A stretch of DNA of 64,000 bases from Knoellia sp031844405 (GCA_031844405.1 JAUZVC010000001.1:310001-374000); one strand, 5' to 3'; shown: positions 27,375-35,887, numbered from the stretch's first letter. The notes: generated from the sequence alone by a model not told the origin. Made by a program: numbers and translations.

Positions 27375-27467
27375 CGGTCCTCACGAAGGCGGGACAGGAG
27401 TCGCCTTCGTGAGGACCGTGCCGTCCCGGGACATCGTCGGGACATCTCGACGATGTCTCCGGGACGG
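27375..27467. promoter_or_regulatory. Two large palindromes between divergent genes
   Basis: The first (27375-27391 with 27402-27418) has the same 17-bp stem as 26044-26086. The second (27421-27439 with 27448-27467) is a 19-bp imperfect stem with one bulge. Divergent start codons flank them at 27279 and 27489, so ordinary termination is not a good explanation. They may be operators or a mobile palindromic repeat. Confidence 0.6.
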
Positions 27468-27488
27468 CCGGCGCACGAGGTTGGAGCC

Positions 27489-28283
27489 ATGACAACGACC
27501 CAGCTCCTCAGCACCTCGTCCGCCGAGACCGCCGCCGTGCAGGTCTCCCGTCCGGGCCGCGGCCGCCGTGCCGCCGTCGGCCTCACCGCGCTGCTCGCCT
27601 GCGCGCTCCCCACGTCCTTCGCCGTGACGATCAGCTGGATGCTCGTCACGGGCAGCGACTCCGACCACCGCTTCCACCAGCTCACCGGGCAGGGGCTGCT
27701 CCTCGTGGCCCTGTGGCTGGGCGGAGTGCTGCCGCTCGTGCGCGCCGGGTGGCGCGGGGTCCGGCCGTCGACTGCCGCCGGCTACCGGCACCTCGCGTTC
27801 GTCGGCGCCGGCGCCGTCGCGGCGGTCGTCTCCGGCGGGGGCGGCGCGCGGTTCCTGCTCGCGATCGTCGCCGGGACCGGGGCGCTGCTGTGGGCGGTGC
27901 TCCCGCTGCGGCCACGGCTGCGGACACGGGTGTCGATCGACCCGCTCCTCACGCCGCTCGCCCTCGGCATCTCCGCCCTCCTCGTCCCGTATGCGGTGGA
28001 CCAGCTCCAGCAGCAGCTCGCCACGACGACCGGCCTGCACGCCGAGAACCCGCACCTCTTCGACATGGCGTGGGTGACCCTGGTGCTCACCGTGCTGGCC
28101 CTGGCGGGTGCGGTCGTGCCGTCGGTCCGGGGTCTCTTCACCTGGGTCGGTGGCGGGTGCGTCCTCATCGGCGGCGCTGGTCTCGTGCTCGGTGAGCCGG
28201 TGGTCTTCTCGTCCGCGGCGCTCGTCCTCGGGGTGGCCGCCCTCGTCGCACCCCGGCTCGGACTCTCCCGAAACCGGGCCTGA
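27489..28283 (+). CDS. Multi-pass membrane protein of unknown function
   Basis: The 264-residue protein has about eight hydrophobic segments and Arg-rich loops, with GLTALLACALPTSFAVTISW as the first helix. The general layout is CopD-like or other small transporter-like, but I do not recognise a named family. ATG start at 27489. It lies just upstream of the histidine kinase gene on the same strand and could be its sensing partner; this is inference. Confidence 0.6.
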   Translation: MTTTQLLSTSSAETAAVQVSRPGRGRRAAVGLTALLACALPTSFAVTISWMLVTGSDSDHRFHQLTGQGLLLVALWLGGVLPLVRAGWRGVRPSTAAGYRHLAFVGAGAVAAVVSGGGGARFLLAIVAGTGALLWAVLPLRPRLRTRVSIDPLLTPLALGISALLVPYAVDQLQQQLATTTGLHAENPHLFDMAWVTLVLTVLALAGAVVPSVRGLFTWVGGGCVLIGGAGLVLGEPVVFSSAALVLGVAALVAPRLGLSRNRA

Positions 28284-28295
28284 GCAGGGACGACG

Positions 28296-30404
28296 GTGCC
28301 TACACTTCGGCGCATGACAGCGCCTGTCGCCACCCCGCGACCGCTCTGGCGGCGCGGGATGGGCGGCGTCCCTGCGGCGGCGGCCTCGTGGTCCGTGGTC
28401 GTGCCGGCGCTCGCCGTCCTCGCGTCGGTGGCGGCCGCCCTTCTCGTGCTCGTGGGGGACGTGTGGTCGTTGGCGCCCGCTCCGCAGGTGCTCGTCGATG
28501 CCGCCGTGGGAGTGGGGTTCTCGGTCCTCGCCGCAGTCATCTCGCTCGCCCAGGTGACGCCCGGGACGCGGGTGCTGGCGCGGGTCATGCTCGTGAGTGG
28601 CGTGGCTGCGGGTCTCGCCGGGTTTTGCACCGCGCTCGCGCTCGTCCTGCCGGCGTCGGCTGCGGCGACGCCGGTGCTCGTGCAGCTGCAGGGCTGGTTG
28701 TGGGTGCCGGGCTTCTTTCCCCTGCTCACCCTCGTGCCGCTGCTCTACCCCGACGGTCTGCTCGCCGGTCGGTTCTGGCGGGTGGCGGCGTGGGCAGCGG
28801 TGGTGGGGATAGGGCTGCTCACGGTCGGGGTCGGGCTCTATCCGGAGCCGTTCGCCGGTCGGGTGCCGGTCGACAAGCCGGTGACGTCGGAGACGCTGGC
28901 CCGGGTCCTCACGCTGCCGGGTGCCGCACTCGTGGCGCCGTCCCTCGTCGCCGGGCTGGTCGCGCTGGGCGTGCGGTTGCTCCGGGCGCGTGGTGTGGCG
29001 CGGCAGCAGGTGGGGGTGCTGCTCGTGCCGGCCGCGCTCCTCCTGGCGGTGACCGTGGCGCAAGGCGCGATCCCGGCGCCGTGGAACGTCCTCGCGCAGA
29101 TGATCGCCGTCCTCCTGCTGCCGGTCGCGATCGGGGTGGCCGTGACGCGGCACGGTCTCTACGACCTCGACCTCGCCGTGCGCCGCGGCCTGCTCGCGGC
29201 CAGCCTGGCGGTCTGTCTCGCCGGTCTCTTCGTCAGCGTCCTCGCGGTGCTGCGGGGCGTGCTGGGGTCGGAGTCGGCGGTGAGCGCGGCGGTCGCCGCG
29301 GGGGCGACCGGGCTCGTGCTCCAGCCCTTGTCGAAGCGGCTCTCCGTCGGCATCGACCGCCTCTACTACGGCGACCGCGCCGACCCGTATGCCGTCCTCT
29401 CCCGTCTCGGCGAGGACCTCGCCGCCGCCGGTCTCGACGTGGCCGAGATCCCCTCCGTCGTATGCCGTTCCGTCGTCTCCTCGCTCCGGCTGGGTGGCGC
29501 GTCGGTAGCACTGGATGTCGACGGTGCCTCGCGTGAGGTGGCGCACGCGGGTCGGGTGGTGGGGACCCACGCTGTCGGGTTCGACCTGCGACACCGGGGC
29601 GAGGTGGTGGGGCGTCTGTCGGTCGCACCGCGGTCGGGTGAGCGGGGCGTGGGAGCGCGCGACGCGGAGATCCTGCGTCGGGTGGCCGACCAGGTGGCCC
29701 CGGCGCTCGCCGCGCTGCAGCTGCACCAGGAGCTTCAGCGGAGCCGCGAGTCGCTCGTCAACGCCCGCGAGGAGGAGCGGCGCCGGCTTCGCCGCGAGCT
29801 CCACGACGGGTTGGGGGCGACGCTTGCCGGAGTGCGGCTGCAGGTGGAGTCGGCGCATCGCCTGGTCGAGCAACCCACCGCCGCAGGGCTGCTCGGCAGC
29901 ACCGAGGCGGGGCTGGCGCAGGCCGTGGCCGAGGTGCGCCACATCTGCGAAGGGCTGCGCCCCCCGGGAGTGGACGACCTCGGTCTCGGGCGAGCGATCG
30001 AGCTAGCTGCCGACCGGGTGCGTGCACCCGGACTCGAGGTGTCGGTGGTGACCGACGACCTGCCGGAGGTGGGTCCGGCAGCCGAGGCCGCGGCATACCG
30101 GATCGTCACCGAGGCCCTCGCGAACGTCGTGCGGCACAGCGGTGCCCGGCACGTGACGGTGCGCCTGCAAGGTGCGACGAGTCTGGAAGGCGACATGGGC
30201 GTGGAGGGTGCGGGGCGCGGACTGGAGGTGACCGTGGCGGACGACGGTGACGGCATACGGGAGGGTGCGACGGCCGGGGTCGGGGTGGCGTCGATGCGAC
30301 GGCGCGCGGAGGAGCTCGGCGGGACGTTCACTGCCGGGTCCGGTGCGGCGGGGCGCGGGACGTGCGTGCGGGCCGTGCTGCCGGTGACGGAGGTGGGGTC
30401 GTGA
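28296..30404 (+). CDS. Membrane sensor histidine kinase (NarL/DesK-type HisKA_3)
   Basis: The 702-residue kinase has about eight transmembrane helices in residues 20-310, a GAF-like region (about 360-460), the HisKA_3 dimerisation domain with EEERRRLRRELHDGLGATLA (phospho-His in LHDG, about residue 502), and a HATPase domain with VVRHSGARHVTVRL (N box) and DDGDGIREG (G1 box) and a final G2-type motif. It should autophosphorylate in response to a membrane or cytoplasmic signal. The GTG at 28296 is supported by AGGGA upstream. Its stop overlaps the response-regulator start by four bases. Confidence 0.9.
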   Translation: MPTLRRMTAPVATPRPLWRRGMGGVPAAAASWSVVVPALAVLASVAAALLVLVGDVWSLAPAPQVLVDAAVGVGFSVLAAVISLAQVTPGTRVLARVMLVSGVAAGLAGFCTALALVLPASAAATPVLVQLQGWLWVPGFFPLLTLVPLLYPDGLLAGRFWRVAAWAAVVGIGLLTVGVGLYPEPFAGRVPVDKPVTSETLARVLTLPGAALVAPSLVAGLVALGVRLLRARGVARQQVGVLLVPAALLLAVTVAQGAIPAPWNVLAQMIAVLLLPVAIGVAVTRHGLYDLDLAVRRGLLAASLAVCLAGLFVSVLAVLRGVLGSESAVSAAVAAGATGLVLQPLSKRLSVGIDRLYYGDRADPYAVLSRLGEDLAAAGLDVAEIPSVVCRSVVSSLRLGGASVALDVDGASREVAHAGRVVGTHAVGFDLRHRGEVVGRLSVAPRSGERGVGARDAEILRRVADQVAPALAALQLHQELQRSRESLVNAREEERRRLRRELHDGLGATLAGVRLQVESAHRLVEQPTAAGLLGSTEAGLAQAVAEVRHICEGLRPPGVDDLGLGRAIELAADRVRAPGLEVSVVTDDLPEVGPAAEAAAYRIVTEALANVVRHSGARHVTVRLQGATSLEGDMGVEGAGRGLEVTVADDGDGIREGATAGVGVASMRRRAEELGGTFTAGSGAAGRGTCVRAVLPVTEVGS

Positions 30405-31051
30405 CGACACTGCTGCTCGTGGACGACCACCCGCTCTTCCTCGACGGGGTGCGCGCCGCGCTCGCGGGTGAGGACGACATCGACGTGGTCGGTGAGGCGC
30501 ACGACGTGGCGTCGGCGGTGGCGCTGGCGGAATCGCTCCGGCCCGACGTCGTGCTCATGGACCTCAACCTGCCGGACGGGTCGGGTGTCGACGCGACGCG
30601 TGAGGTCGTGGCGACGTCGCCGGGGACGCGGATCCTCGTCATCACGATGTCGGCCGACGACGAGGCGGTCGTCGCGGCGATGCGGTCGGGTGCGCGCGGG
30701 TTCTTCGTCAAGGGTGGTGGGCGTGACGACCTGCTGTCAGCGGTGCGGACGGTTGCGGCTGGCGGGGCGGTGTTCAGCCCGGCAGTGGCGGACCGGTTGG
30801 GTTCGTGGTTCTCGGGAGTGGCGGGTCATCCGGGTCGCGAGGCGTTCCCGCAGCTCACCGAGCGGGAGCGTGAGGTCCTCGACCTCGTGGCGCGTGGCTA
30901 CGACAACCGACGGATCGCGAAGGCGCTCTTCCTGTCGGACAAGACGGTGCGCAACCACCTGTCGATCGTCCTCACCAAGCTCGGTGCCCGCGACCGCGCC
31001 GAGGCCGTCGAGCGCGCGAGGCGCGCAGGGATGGGCGCCCTGGATCGGTAG
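30401..31051 (+). CDS. NarL/FixJ-family response regulator
   Basis: The 216-residue protein has a receiver domain (DDHPLFLDGV, phospho-acceptor Asp in VVLMDLNLPDGSG at about residue 51, switch Thr in VITMSADDE, Lys in FFVKGG) and a C-terminal LuxR-type helix-turn-helix (LTEREREVLDLVARGYDNRR, LSDKTVRNHLSIVLTKLGA). It is translationally coupled to the preceding kinase, forming a complete two-component system. Its targets are not visible. Confidence 0.93.
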   Translation: MTTLLLVDDHPLFLDGVRAALAGEDDIDVVGEAHDVASAVALAESLRPDVVLMDLNLPDGSGVDATREVVATSPGTRILVITMSADDEAVVAAMRSGARGFFVKGGGRDDLLSAVRTVAAGGAVFSPAVADRLGSWFSGVAGHPGREAFPQLTEREREVLDLVARGYDNRRIAKALFLSDKTVRNHLSIVLTKLGARDRAEAVERARRAGMGALDR

Positions 31052-31128
31052 GGCGGTGTCCGGCGTTCGTCGGAGGCGGCACCTTCCGCGGTCGGTGGGC
31101 GAGGTCTCGAAAGAATCTCGATACTCGA

Positions 31129-31155
31129 TGTCGAAGACGCGAGGAGCCGTTCGAC
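31129..31155 (+). promoter_or_regulatory. Predicted ECF42-type promoter upstream of the YCII gene
   Basis: TGTCGA (31129-31134), 17-base spacer, then CGAC (31152-31155), matching the promoter pattern reported for ECF42 sigma factors (-35 TGTCGA, -10 CGA[C/T]-like). It lies about 47 bases before the start of the YCII gene that precedes the ECF42-type sigma gene, implying autoregulation. Confidence 0.7.
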
Positions 31156-31201
31156 GTACGTGCACGAAGCACCACACCGTCACACCGGAGGAGAGATCAA
31201 C

Positions 31202-31576
31202 ATGCCGCGTTTCATGGGATTCGTGAGGATGGAAGAGGGCATCGGGATGCCGCCGCAGTCGCTGTTCGAGGCGATGGACAGCTACATCGGGGAGCGGGCC
31301 GCGTCGGGGGTCTTCCTCGATGGGGGCGGGCTCTACGGCACCGAGGACGCGGTGAACTTCGTCGTCCGCAAGGGGGAGGTGACCCGGGTCGACGGCCCGT
31401 ACGCCGAGGCCAAGGAGGTCGTCGGTGGCTGGTCGCTCCTGGAGTACCCCAGCGTCGAGGACGCCGTTGCCGACCAGCAGAAGTTCGCCGAGCTCCACGC
31501 GGAGCATTGGCCCGAGGTCACCGTCGTGGCGACGCTGCGCCAGATCTCGGAAGGCCCGGACGCGGCTGCCGACTGA
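31202..31576 (+). CDS. YCII/DGPF-domain protein linked to ECF42 sigma
   Basis: The 124-residue protein has the YCII-related (DGPF) domain: MGFVRMEEGIGMPPQSLFEA, VTRVDGPYAEAKEVVGGWSL and EYPSVEDAVADQQKF. The DGPYAEAKEVVGG motif is the group hallmark. In ECF42 loci such genes are the conserved direct targets of the sigma factor, and their biochemical role is unclear. ATG at 31202 follows a GGAGGAG ribosome-binding site. Confidence 0.88.
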   Translation: MPRFMGFVRMEEGIGMPPQSLFEAMDSYIGERAASGVFLDGGGLYGTEDAVNFVVRKGEVTRVDGPYAEAKEVVGGWSLLEYPSVEDAVADQQKFAELHAEHWPEVTVVATLRQISEGPDAAAD

Positions 31577-31599
31577 CCCAGGCTGTCTACGCTGGCCGT

Positions 31600-32910
31600 G
31601 TGCCGGCAGACACCACCTCGGACGATCTCAACGAGGCCATCGTCGCGACGTGGCGGGCCGAGTCGGCCCGCCTCGTCGGGGCCCTCACCCGGATGACCCG
31701 GGACCTCGACCTCGCGGAGGACTTGGCGCAGGACGCCCTCGTCGCCGCGCTCGAGCAGTGGCCGCAAAGTGGGGTGCCTGAGAATGCGGGCGCTTGGCTC
31801 ATGTCAGTGGCGAAGCGCCGGGGCGTCGACCACTTCCGGCGCGCCGACACGCTGCGGCGCAAGACGGCCGAGCTCGAGCGCGCGCACGGGGGAGAGGAGG
31901 CGAGCATGCCGGACCTCGACGACCAGGTCGACTCCATCGAGGACGACGTCCTGCGGCTCATCTTCCTGTCCTGCCACCCGGCGCTGACACCGGAGTCGCG
32001 GGCGGCGTTGACGCTGCGACTGGTCGGCGGCCTCACCACTGCCGAGATCGCCCGCGCGTTCCTCGTGAGCGAGTCGTCGATGGGTCAGCGGATCTCTCGC
32101 GCGAAGAAGACGCTCGTCACGAAGGGCGCCGAGTTCGACCTGCCGAGCGGGTCCGAGCGGACTGCTCGTCTGGGCGACGTCATGGCCGTGATCTACCTCA
32201 TCTTCAACGAGGGGTACGCCGCCTCCGCCGGCGCGGACTGGATGCGCCCCGACGTGGCCAACGAGGCGATGCGGCTCGCGCGGATGCTGGTCGCCTTCGC
32301 TCCCGACGACGTCGAGGTCTTGGGTCTGCAGGCGCTCCTCGAGCTCCAGGGGTCACGGATGGCCGCCCGCTTGGACTCGCGGGGCGAACCGGTGCTGCTC
32401 GAGAACCAGGACCGGAGTCGGTGGAACTCCCTGCTGATCCGTCGCGGTTTGGGCGTCCTTCGGCGGGCCGAGGAGCTGGCCGCTCGTGGTGAGCCGGTCG
32501 GCAAGTACTTCCTGCAGGCCTCGATCGCCGCCGAGCACGCTCGGGCTGCGCGAGCCGAGGACACGAACTGGCGCCGGATCGCGGCGCTCTACGACGTCCT
32601 CTCCGAAGCGGCCCCGGGTCCGGTCGTGGAGGTGAACCGCGCAGTGGCGCACGGGCGCGCGTTCGGACCGGACAAAGGGTTGTCCGTGCTGGCTGCAGCG
32701 GATCCTAAGGCCCTGGGCGACTCGCCGCTCCTACCCAGCGTGCGAGGTGACCTGCTGGAGCGGGCGGGCCGGCACGGCGAGGCAGCCGAGGCCTTCACCG
32801 AGGCGGCTGCCCTCACCAACAACGACGGCGAGCGCGCAGTCCTCATCCGCCGCGCGACGGAGAACCGTCGCGCCGCGAAGTCGCGAGCACGTCAGCCCGA
32901 CCGGCCGTAG
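31600..32910 (+). CDS. ECF42-group RNA polymerase sigma factor with C-terminal TPR-like extension
   Basis: In this 436-residue protein, residues 1-180 carry sigma-2 (VGALTRMTRDLDLAEDLAQD) and sigma-4 (SRAALTLRLVGGLTTAEIAR, SESSMGQRISRAKKTL) domains. The long C-terminal part (about 185-430) contains the conserved YLIFNEGY, helical TPR-like repeats and a final segment (GRHGEAAEAFTEAAALT). This architecture defines the ECF42 group. The extension replaces a separate anti-sigma factor and is needed for activity in studied members. GTG at 31600 is inferred; others lie within a few bases. Tail-to-tail overlap of 19 bases with the next gene. Confidence 0.9.
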   Translation: MPADTTSDDLNEAIVATWRAESARLVGALTRMTRDLDLAEDLAQDALVAALEQWPQSGVPENAGAWLMSVAKRRGVDHFRRADTLRRKTAELERAHGGEEASMPDLDDQVDSIEDDVLRLIFLSCHPALTPESRAALTLRLVGGLTTAEIARAFLVSESSMGQRISRAKKTLVTKGAEFDLPSGSERTARLGDVMAVIYLIFNEGYAASAGADWMRPDVANEAMRLARMLVAFAPDDVEVLGLQALLELQGSRMAARLDSRGEPVLLENQDRSRWNSLLIRRGLGVLRRAEELAARGEPVGKYFLQASIAAEHARAARAEDTNWRRIAALYDVLSEAAPGPVVEVNRAVAHGRAFGPDKGLSVLAAADPKALGDSPLLPSVRGDLLERAGRHGEAAEAFTEAAALTNNDGERAVLIRRATENRRAAKSRARQPDRP

Positions 32911-33437
32911 CCGAAGACGTGGCAGGTGAGGACATCGATCTCGCGGCGGGCATCTCCGAAGAAGGCGCTCATCCGGTGGGTGACCCGGACGAAGGGCCTT
33001 TCGCGTGACCGACCGTCCTCCCGCCAGTTCGAGTTCGGGACGATGAGGAAGAGGTGCTGCACGTCGGGTGCGATGTGGGCCTTCCAGATGTCCTTGAGGT
33101 CGTGGTTGTTCGTCACCGTGCCGCCCCGCTCGACCTCGGCGATGACGCCTTCAGAGGGACCCAGCGAGTAGTAGAAGTCGGGCCGCGGCTTGGAGACGAT
33201 GCCGTCCTGAGCCGTCAGGAGGACCTCCTCATCGAACCCGAGTTCATCCTTGAGGATGGTCGACACGATCCGTTGAACAGCGGCACTGCTGGCACCGTGG
33301 ACATGTGCGAGGTCGATCGCCTCTGCGTGATCCTCGAGGGCCGTTCGAAGGCGGTCGGCCAACTGGTCGACTGCAAGCACGGAGGCCAGGTGATCCTCGA
33401 GTCGCGAACGCTGCAGTCGCTCGTACTCGATGGCCAC
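32892..33437 (-). CDS. Hypothetical protein with PD-(D/E)XK-like nuclease motif
   Basis: The 181-residue protein has an N-terminal helical part and a likely nuclease core: KPRPDFYY, then GVIAEVERGG, giving the D...E-x-E pattern of PD-(D/E)XK enzymes, followed by a helix (NNHDLKDIWKAHI) and strand HLFLIVPN. This resembles restriction-type or Vsr-like cores. It lies immediately beside the tRNA-Ala attachment site of the island but outside it. Function in DNA restriction or repair is inference; the catalytic Lys is replaced by Glu in EVE. Confidence 0.6.
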   Translation of the reverse strand: MAIEYERLQRSRLEDHLASVLAVDQLADRLRTALEDHAEAIDLAHVHGASSAAVQRIVSTILKDELGFDEEVLLTAQDGIVSKPRPDFYYSLGPSEGVIAEVERGGTVTNNHDLKDIWKAHIAPDVQHLFLIVPNSNWREDGRSRERPFVRVTHRMSAFFGDARREIDVLTCHVFGYGRSG

Positions 33438-33521
33438 GCCGAGAGCTTGTCAGCTGATGCCGCGCGAAGCTAGCTGCTCGCCCCACCCGACACGTCGGTG
33501 GCGTGGCATTGTCACACGCAA

Positions 33522-33546
33522 AACCCTCCCGTGCAGCGGGAGGGTT
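33522..33546 (-). terminator. Original tRNA-Ala terminator, stranded at the left junction
   Basis: Perfect 10-bp stem (33522-33531 with 33537-33546), five-base loop, followed on the minus strand by TTTT. It lies immediately downstream of the orphaned tRNA-Ala 3' end, so it is the ancestral terminator of the tRNA gene before the island inserted. Confidence 0.85.
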
Positions 33547-33550
33547 CGAT

Positions 33551-33594
33551 GGTGGAGCCAAGGGGACTCGAACCCCTAACCCCCTGCTTGCAAA
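33551..33594 (-). other. Left attachment site: 44-bp 3' fragment of tRNA-Ala
   Basis: The 44 bases are identical to 48730-48773, which spans the anticodon loop to the 3' end of the intact tRNA-Ala. The tRNA sequence stops at TTGCAAA (anticodon side), after which island DNA begins. This is the left end (att duplicate) of a tRNA-integrated element. Confidence 0.95.
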
Positions 33595-34281
33595 ATCCCC
33601 GAAGGGGTTCCGCGAGAATGTGATTGAGCACGAGCTGGGGCGTTCTGAGGTACCGGATCGCGCCGGTTTCGCGACGCACTGCAGTACTTCTCTGGGGTAC
33701 AGATGAGTCCAGCGGGGCGGCGAAGAGGTCGGCGGCATGGCCCCCTGCCCCGCATGGCCTTAGCGCCGGCGAAGTCGGACGGCACGCACCAGCAGGCAGT
33801 CGCTGCGGTCTCGGCCATCGCTCGCGAGCCAGGGCACCTCGGCTTGGCACGGCGGGGAGAGTACGACGATCTCCCGGCGAATGTCCCGTGCGAGGGCGCG
33901 ACGTTGCGGGGACCGAGTGATCGCCGAGTTCAGCCTGCTGGCCTACCGTGTTGTTGGGACTTGGGGGGATCGAACCCACAACCTACGGAGTATTGATTGC
34001 ACTCTTCTCAAGCCGCGCGGATGGCTGACACAAGCTCATGGAACCTCCGGATAGCCGTGGTTGGCGGATCATCGCCCTCGCCCCATGTGTCCCCTCACGT
34101 GTCCCCAAATCACGCGTGCCGCCGCGCACCGCGTGCCCGCCGCTACAGAAGGTAGTGGAGGGGGGCGTGCAGCGTCGCCAGGGCCGTGCCCCGGCCCGTT
34201 CCCTCAGTGGAAGAGCCGGTAGCCTGCTGGCGGCTAGTCTCGGCGAGCCACGAACCTTTCCTTTGGCGAAGAGGCGGCGAT
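33595..34281. other. Island left-end non-coding region
   Basis: No convincing gene is seen. It holds an element-end motif CTGCAGTAC at 33679-33687, 85 bases inside the attachment site, matching similar sites at 46543 and 48658. A tRNA-3'-end-like stretch on the minus strand (about 33955-34000, GGTTCGATCC in its core) is degenerate. The final part before 34282 should hold the promoter of the GTPase gene. Confidence 0.55.
33679..33700 (+). repeat. Island end motif CTGCAGTACTT...GGTAC, left copy
   Basis: Twenty-two bases beginning CTGCAGTACTTCTCTGG. Copies occur at 46543-46562 and 48658-48680. The left and internal copies both begin exactly 85 bases after the last base of the tRNA-like core. 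Probably integrase or Xis arm-binding sites. Confidence 0.65.
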
Positions 34282-35049
34282 ATGACGGAACCCATCTGGA
34301 TCCCTCTAGCAATTGAGACCGCGGGAGCCGTCTGGAAGACCACAGAGGCTCTGCGGCTGCACGAACGGCTCGCGGATTTCTTCAAGCACAAGCCGTATCT
34401 GCTGGTTCTCGGTTCGACTGGAGTCGGGAAGACCAACTTCCTCCGCTCTCTGGACGCGTCCGCGGGCCTCGTGGAGGCCATAGCTTCAAGCGCACGAACA
34501 GAGGCATCATCCACTCAGGTCGTGCGTGTCGAGAAGCAACCGTTCCGAGTGGTGGACACACCCGGCCAGACGGCCCACCAGGCAGACAGGTTACGCATCG
34601 TTCGCGAAGCGCTTGCTGAGCCGCCCGTGAGAGTCCTCAACGTTGTGTCCTACGGCTTTCACGAGTATCTCCAGAATGCCCACGAGGCGGTCGCTGACGA
34701 GGCTCCGATCCCACAGTTTCTGGCGCGCCATCGCGAAACGGAAATTGCTGCCGTACGCGAGTGGGTGCCGCTGATCGGAGACCGAGAGTCTACGAAGTGG
34801 GTCCTTACTGTCGTGACGAAAGCAGACCTCTGGTGGCCTCAGCACGACGAGGTGCTGCGCCACTACTCAGAAGGTGAGTACGCTCGCGAGCTGAAGGCCG
34901 CGGACCCGAGCATCGTGCATGCCGTTGTCCCGTACTGCAGTGTGATACATCAGTTTTACGGACGTGCATTGCTTCCAGGCAACTTCGACGATGAGAAGAG
35001 GCTTACAACAAATCTGCATTTCCTTGACCAGCTGCTGAGGCTCGAATGA
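34282..35049 (+). CDS. P-loop GTPase-like protein of a two-gene unit
   Basis: In this 255-residue protein the G-domain motifs are visible: G1 GSTGVGKTN (residues 44-52), G3 DTPGQ (92-96) and G4 TKAD (179-182), with strands LVLGS and WVLTVVTK around them. The N-terminal amphipathic helix (IWIPLAIETAGAVWKTTEAL) may touch the membrane. It looks like a TRAFAC-class GTPase of ADP-ribosylation-factor type. ATG 34282 follows GGCGGCGAT. It overlaps the downstream three-TM gene by four bases (ATGA), so they probably form a complex. I do not recognise a described system. Codon use and GC content differ from host genes, consistent with transfer. Confidence 0.75.
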   Translation: MTEPIWIPLAIETAGAVWKTTEALRLHERLADFFKHKPYLLVLGSTGVGKTNFLRSLDASAGLVEAIASSARTEASSTQVVRVEKQPFRVVDTPGQTAHQADRLRIVREALAEPPVRVLNVVSYGFHEYLQNAHEAVADEAPIPQFLARHRETEIAAVREWVPLIGDRESTKWVLTVVTKADLWWPQHDEVLRHYSEGEYARELKAADPSIVHAVVPYCSVIHQFYGRALLPGNFDDEKRLTTNLHFLDQLLRLE

Positions 35050-35534
35050 GAAACTCTAATCCCGGGTCTAGGACCTGGTTCTTTGCGGCGTTAGACAGGA
35101 ACGCTAAATATCTGCGCCTGTTCGCACTGGTGATCGTGGGTGCCACGCTGGTCAACTTCCTCTTGGTCATCTACGGGGCGGTGCAGCGTGGAACGCGAAG
35201 TAGCAGCTATTATCTTTCGGAAACGCTGACCACTGTTCTCGTCTCTAGTGCATTCCTAACAGTAGTGGTTATAATTGCCCTCGTCCTCTTCGAAATTATG
35301 AGGAAACGTGGGGATGCACTGTTCCAAGAGCTGAGTAACGATCTGCAGGATGGAAAGGAAGGCGCTGGTCCATTAGAGGAGCGCGCTCCGCTCGAATTCC
35401 GCATCACACTTAGAAGTTTCGCGGCTGCCGCAGACTTGCCATTGTTCCCAGGAAGGATGGGGGCGGCGCTCTATACGGGCTTGAACATGGTGTTCGTTGT
35501 TATCTGTCTGCAGCTGGTCCTGTGGGGTGACTAA
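35046..35534 (+). CDS. Three-TM membrane protein paired with the GTPase-like protein
   Basis: The 162-residue protein has hydrophobic helices at about residues 23-43 (LRLFALVIVGATLVNFLLVI), 60-82 (TTVLVSSAFLTVVVIIALVL) and 140-158. A soluble loop between helices two and three (about 88-138) holds EELSNDLQDGKEG-type charged residues. No known domain. The start overlaps the GTPase stop. Such pairs of a soluble NTPase and a membrane effector are common in phage-defence loci, but nothing here proves that role. Confidence 0.7.
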   Translation: MRNSNPGSRTWFFAALDRNAKYLRLFALVIVGATLVNFLLVIYGAVQRGTRSSSYYLSETLTTVLVSSAFLTVVVIIALVLFEIMRKRGDALFQELSNDLQDGKEGAGPLEERAPLEFRITLRSFAAAADLPLFPGRMGAALYTGLNMVFVVICLQLVLWGD

Positions 35535-35887
35535 GGATCGCGTTTTGATCTGATCTGACGTCGTTAGGAGGCGCCAGACCGCGCGTGTTCCACGCCTTGG
35601 CAGACAGCCGGCCCCCAGCGTGGTTGTTCTGTGTGACGGCCGATCTTGGGCCACTGTCGAGCGGGTGCTGGAGGCGGCGAACATGACGCGGGGCGAGGAC
35701 GGCGCGCCAGCGCCGCCCGCAGCTCGGCGCGCCGGCGGAGCCGGCGCCTTGATCCAGTAGAGGCGAATTCGGCAGGAGCCCGGGTCGAGGGATGCCGGCG
35801 AGGGTACCCAAACAGCTCGCCAACTCGGCACGGACGACGTAGCGCGCACTAGTGGTCACGCCGGAGAGTTCGTCGGGGGTTGCAGTT

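Noticed and set aside
27381..29942. 853-codon frame on the minus strand
   Set aside because: Arg/His/Gly-rich shadow of the membrane protein and histidine kinase genes, with no recognised domain.
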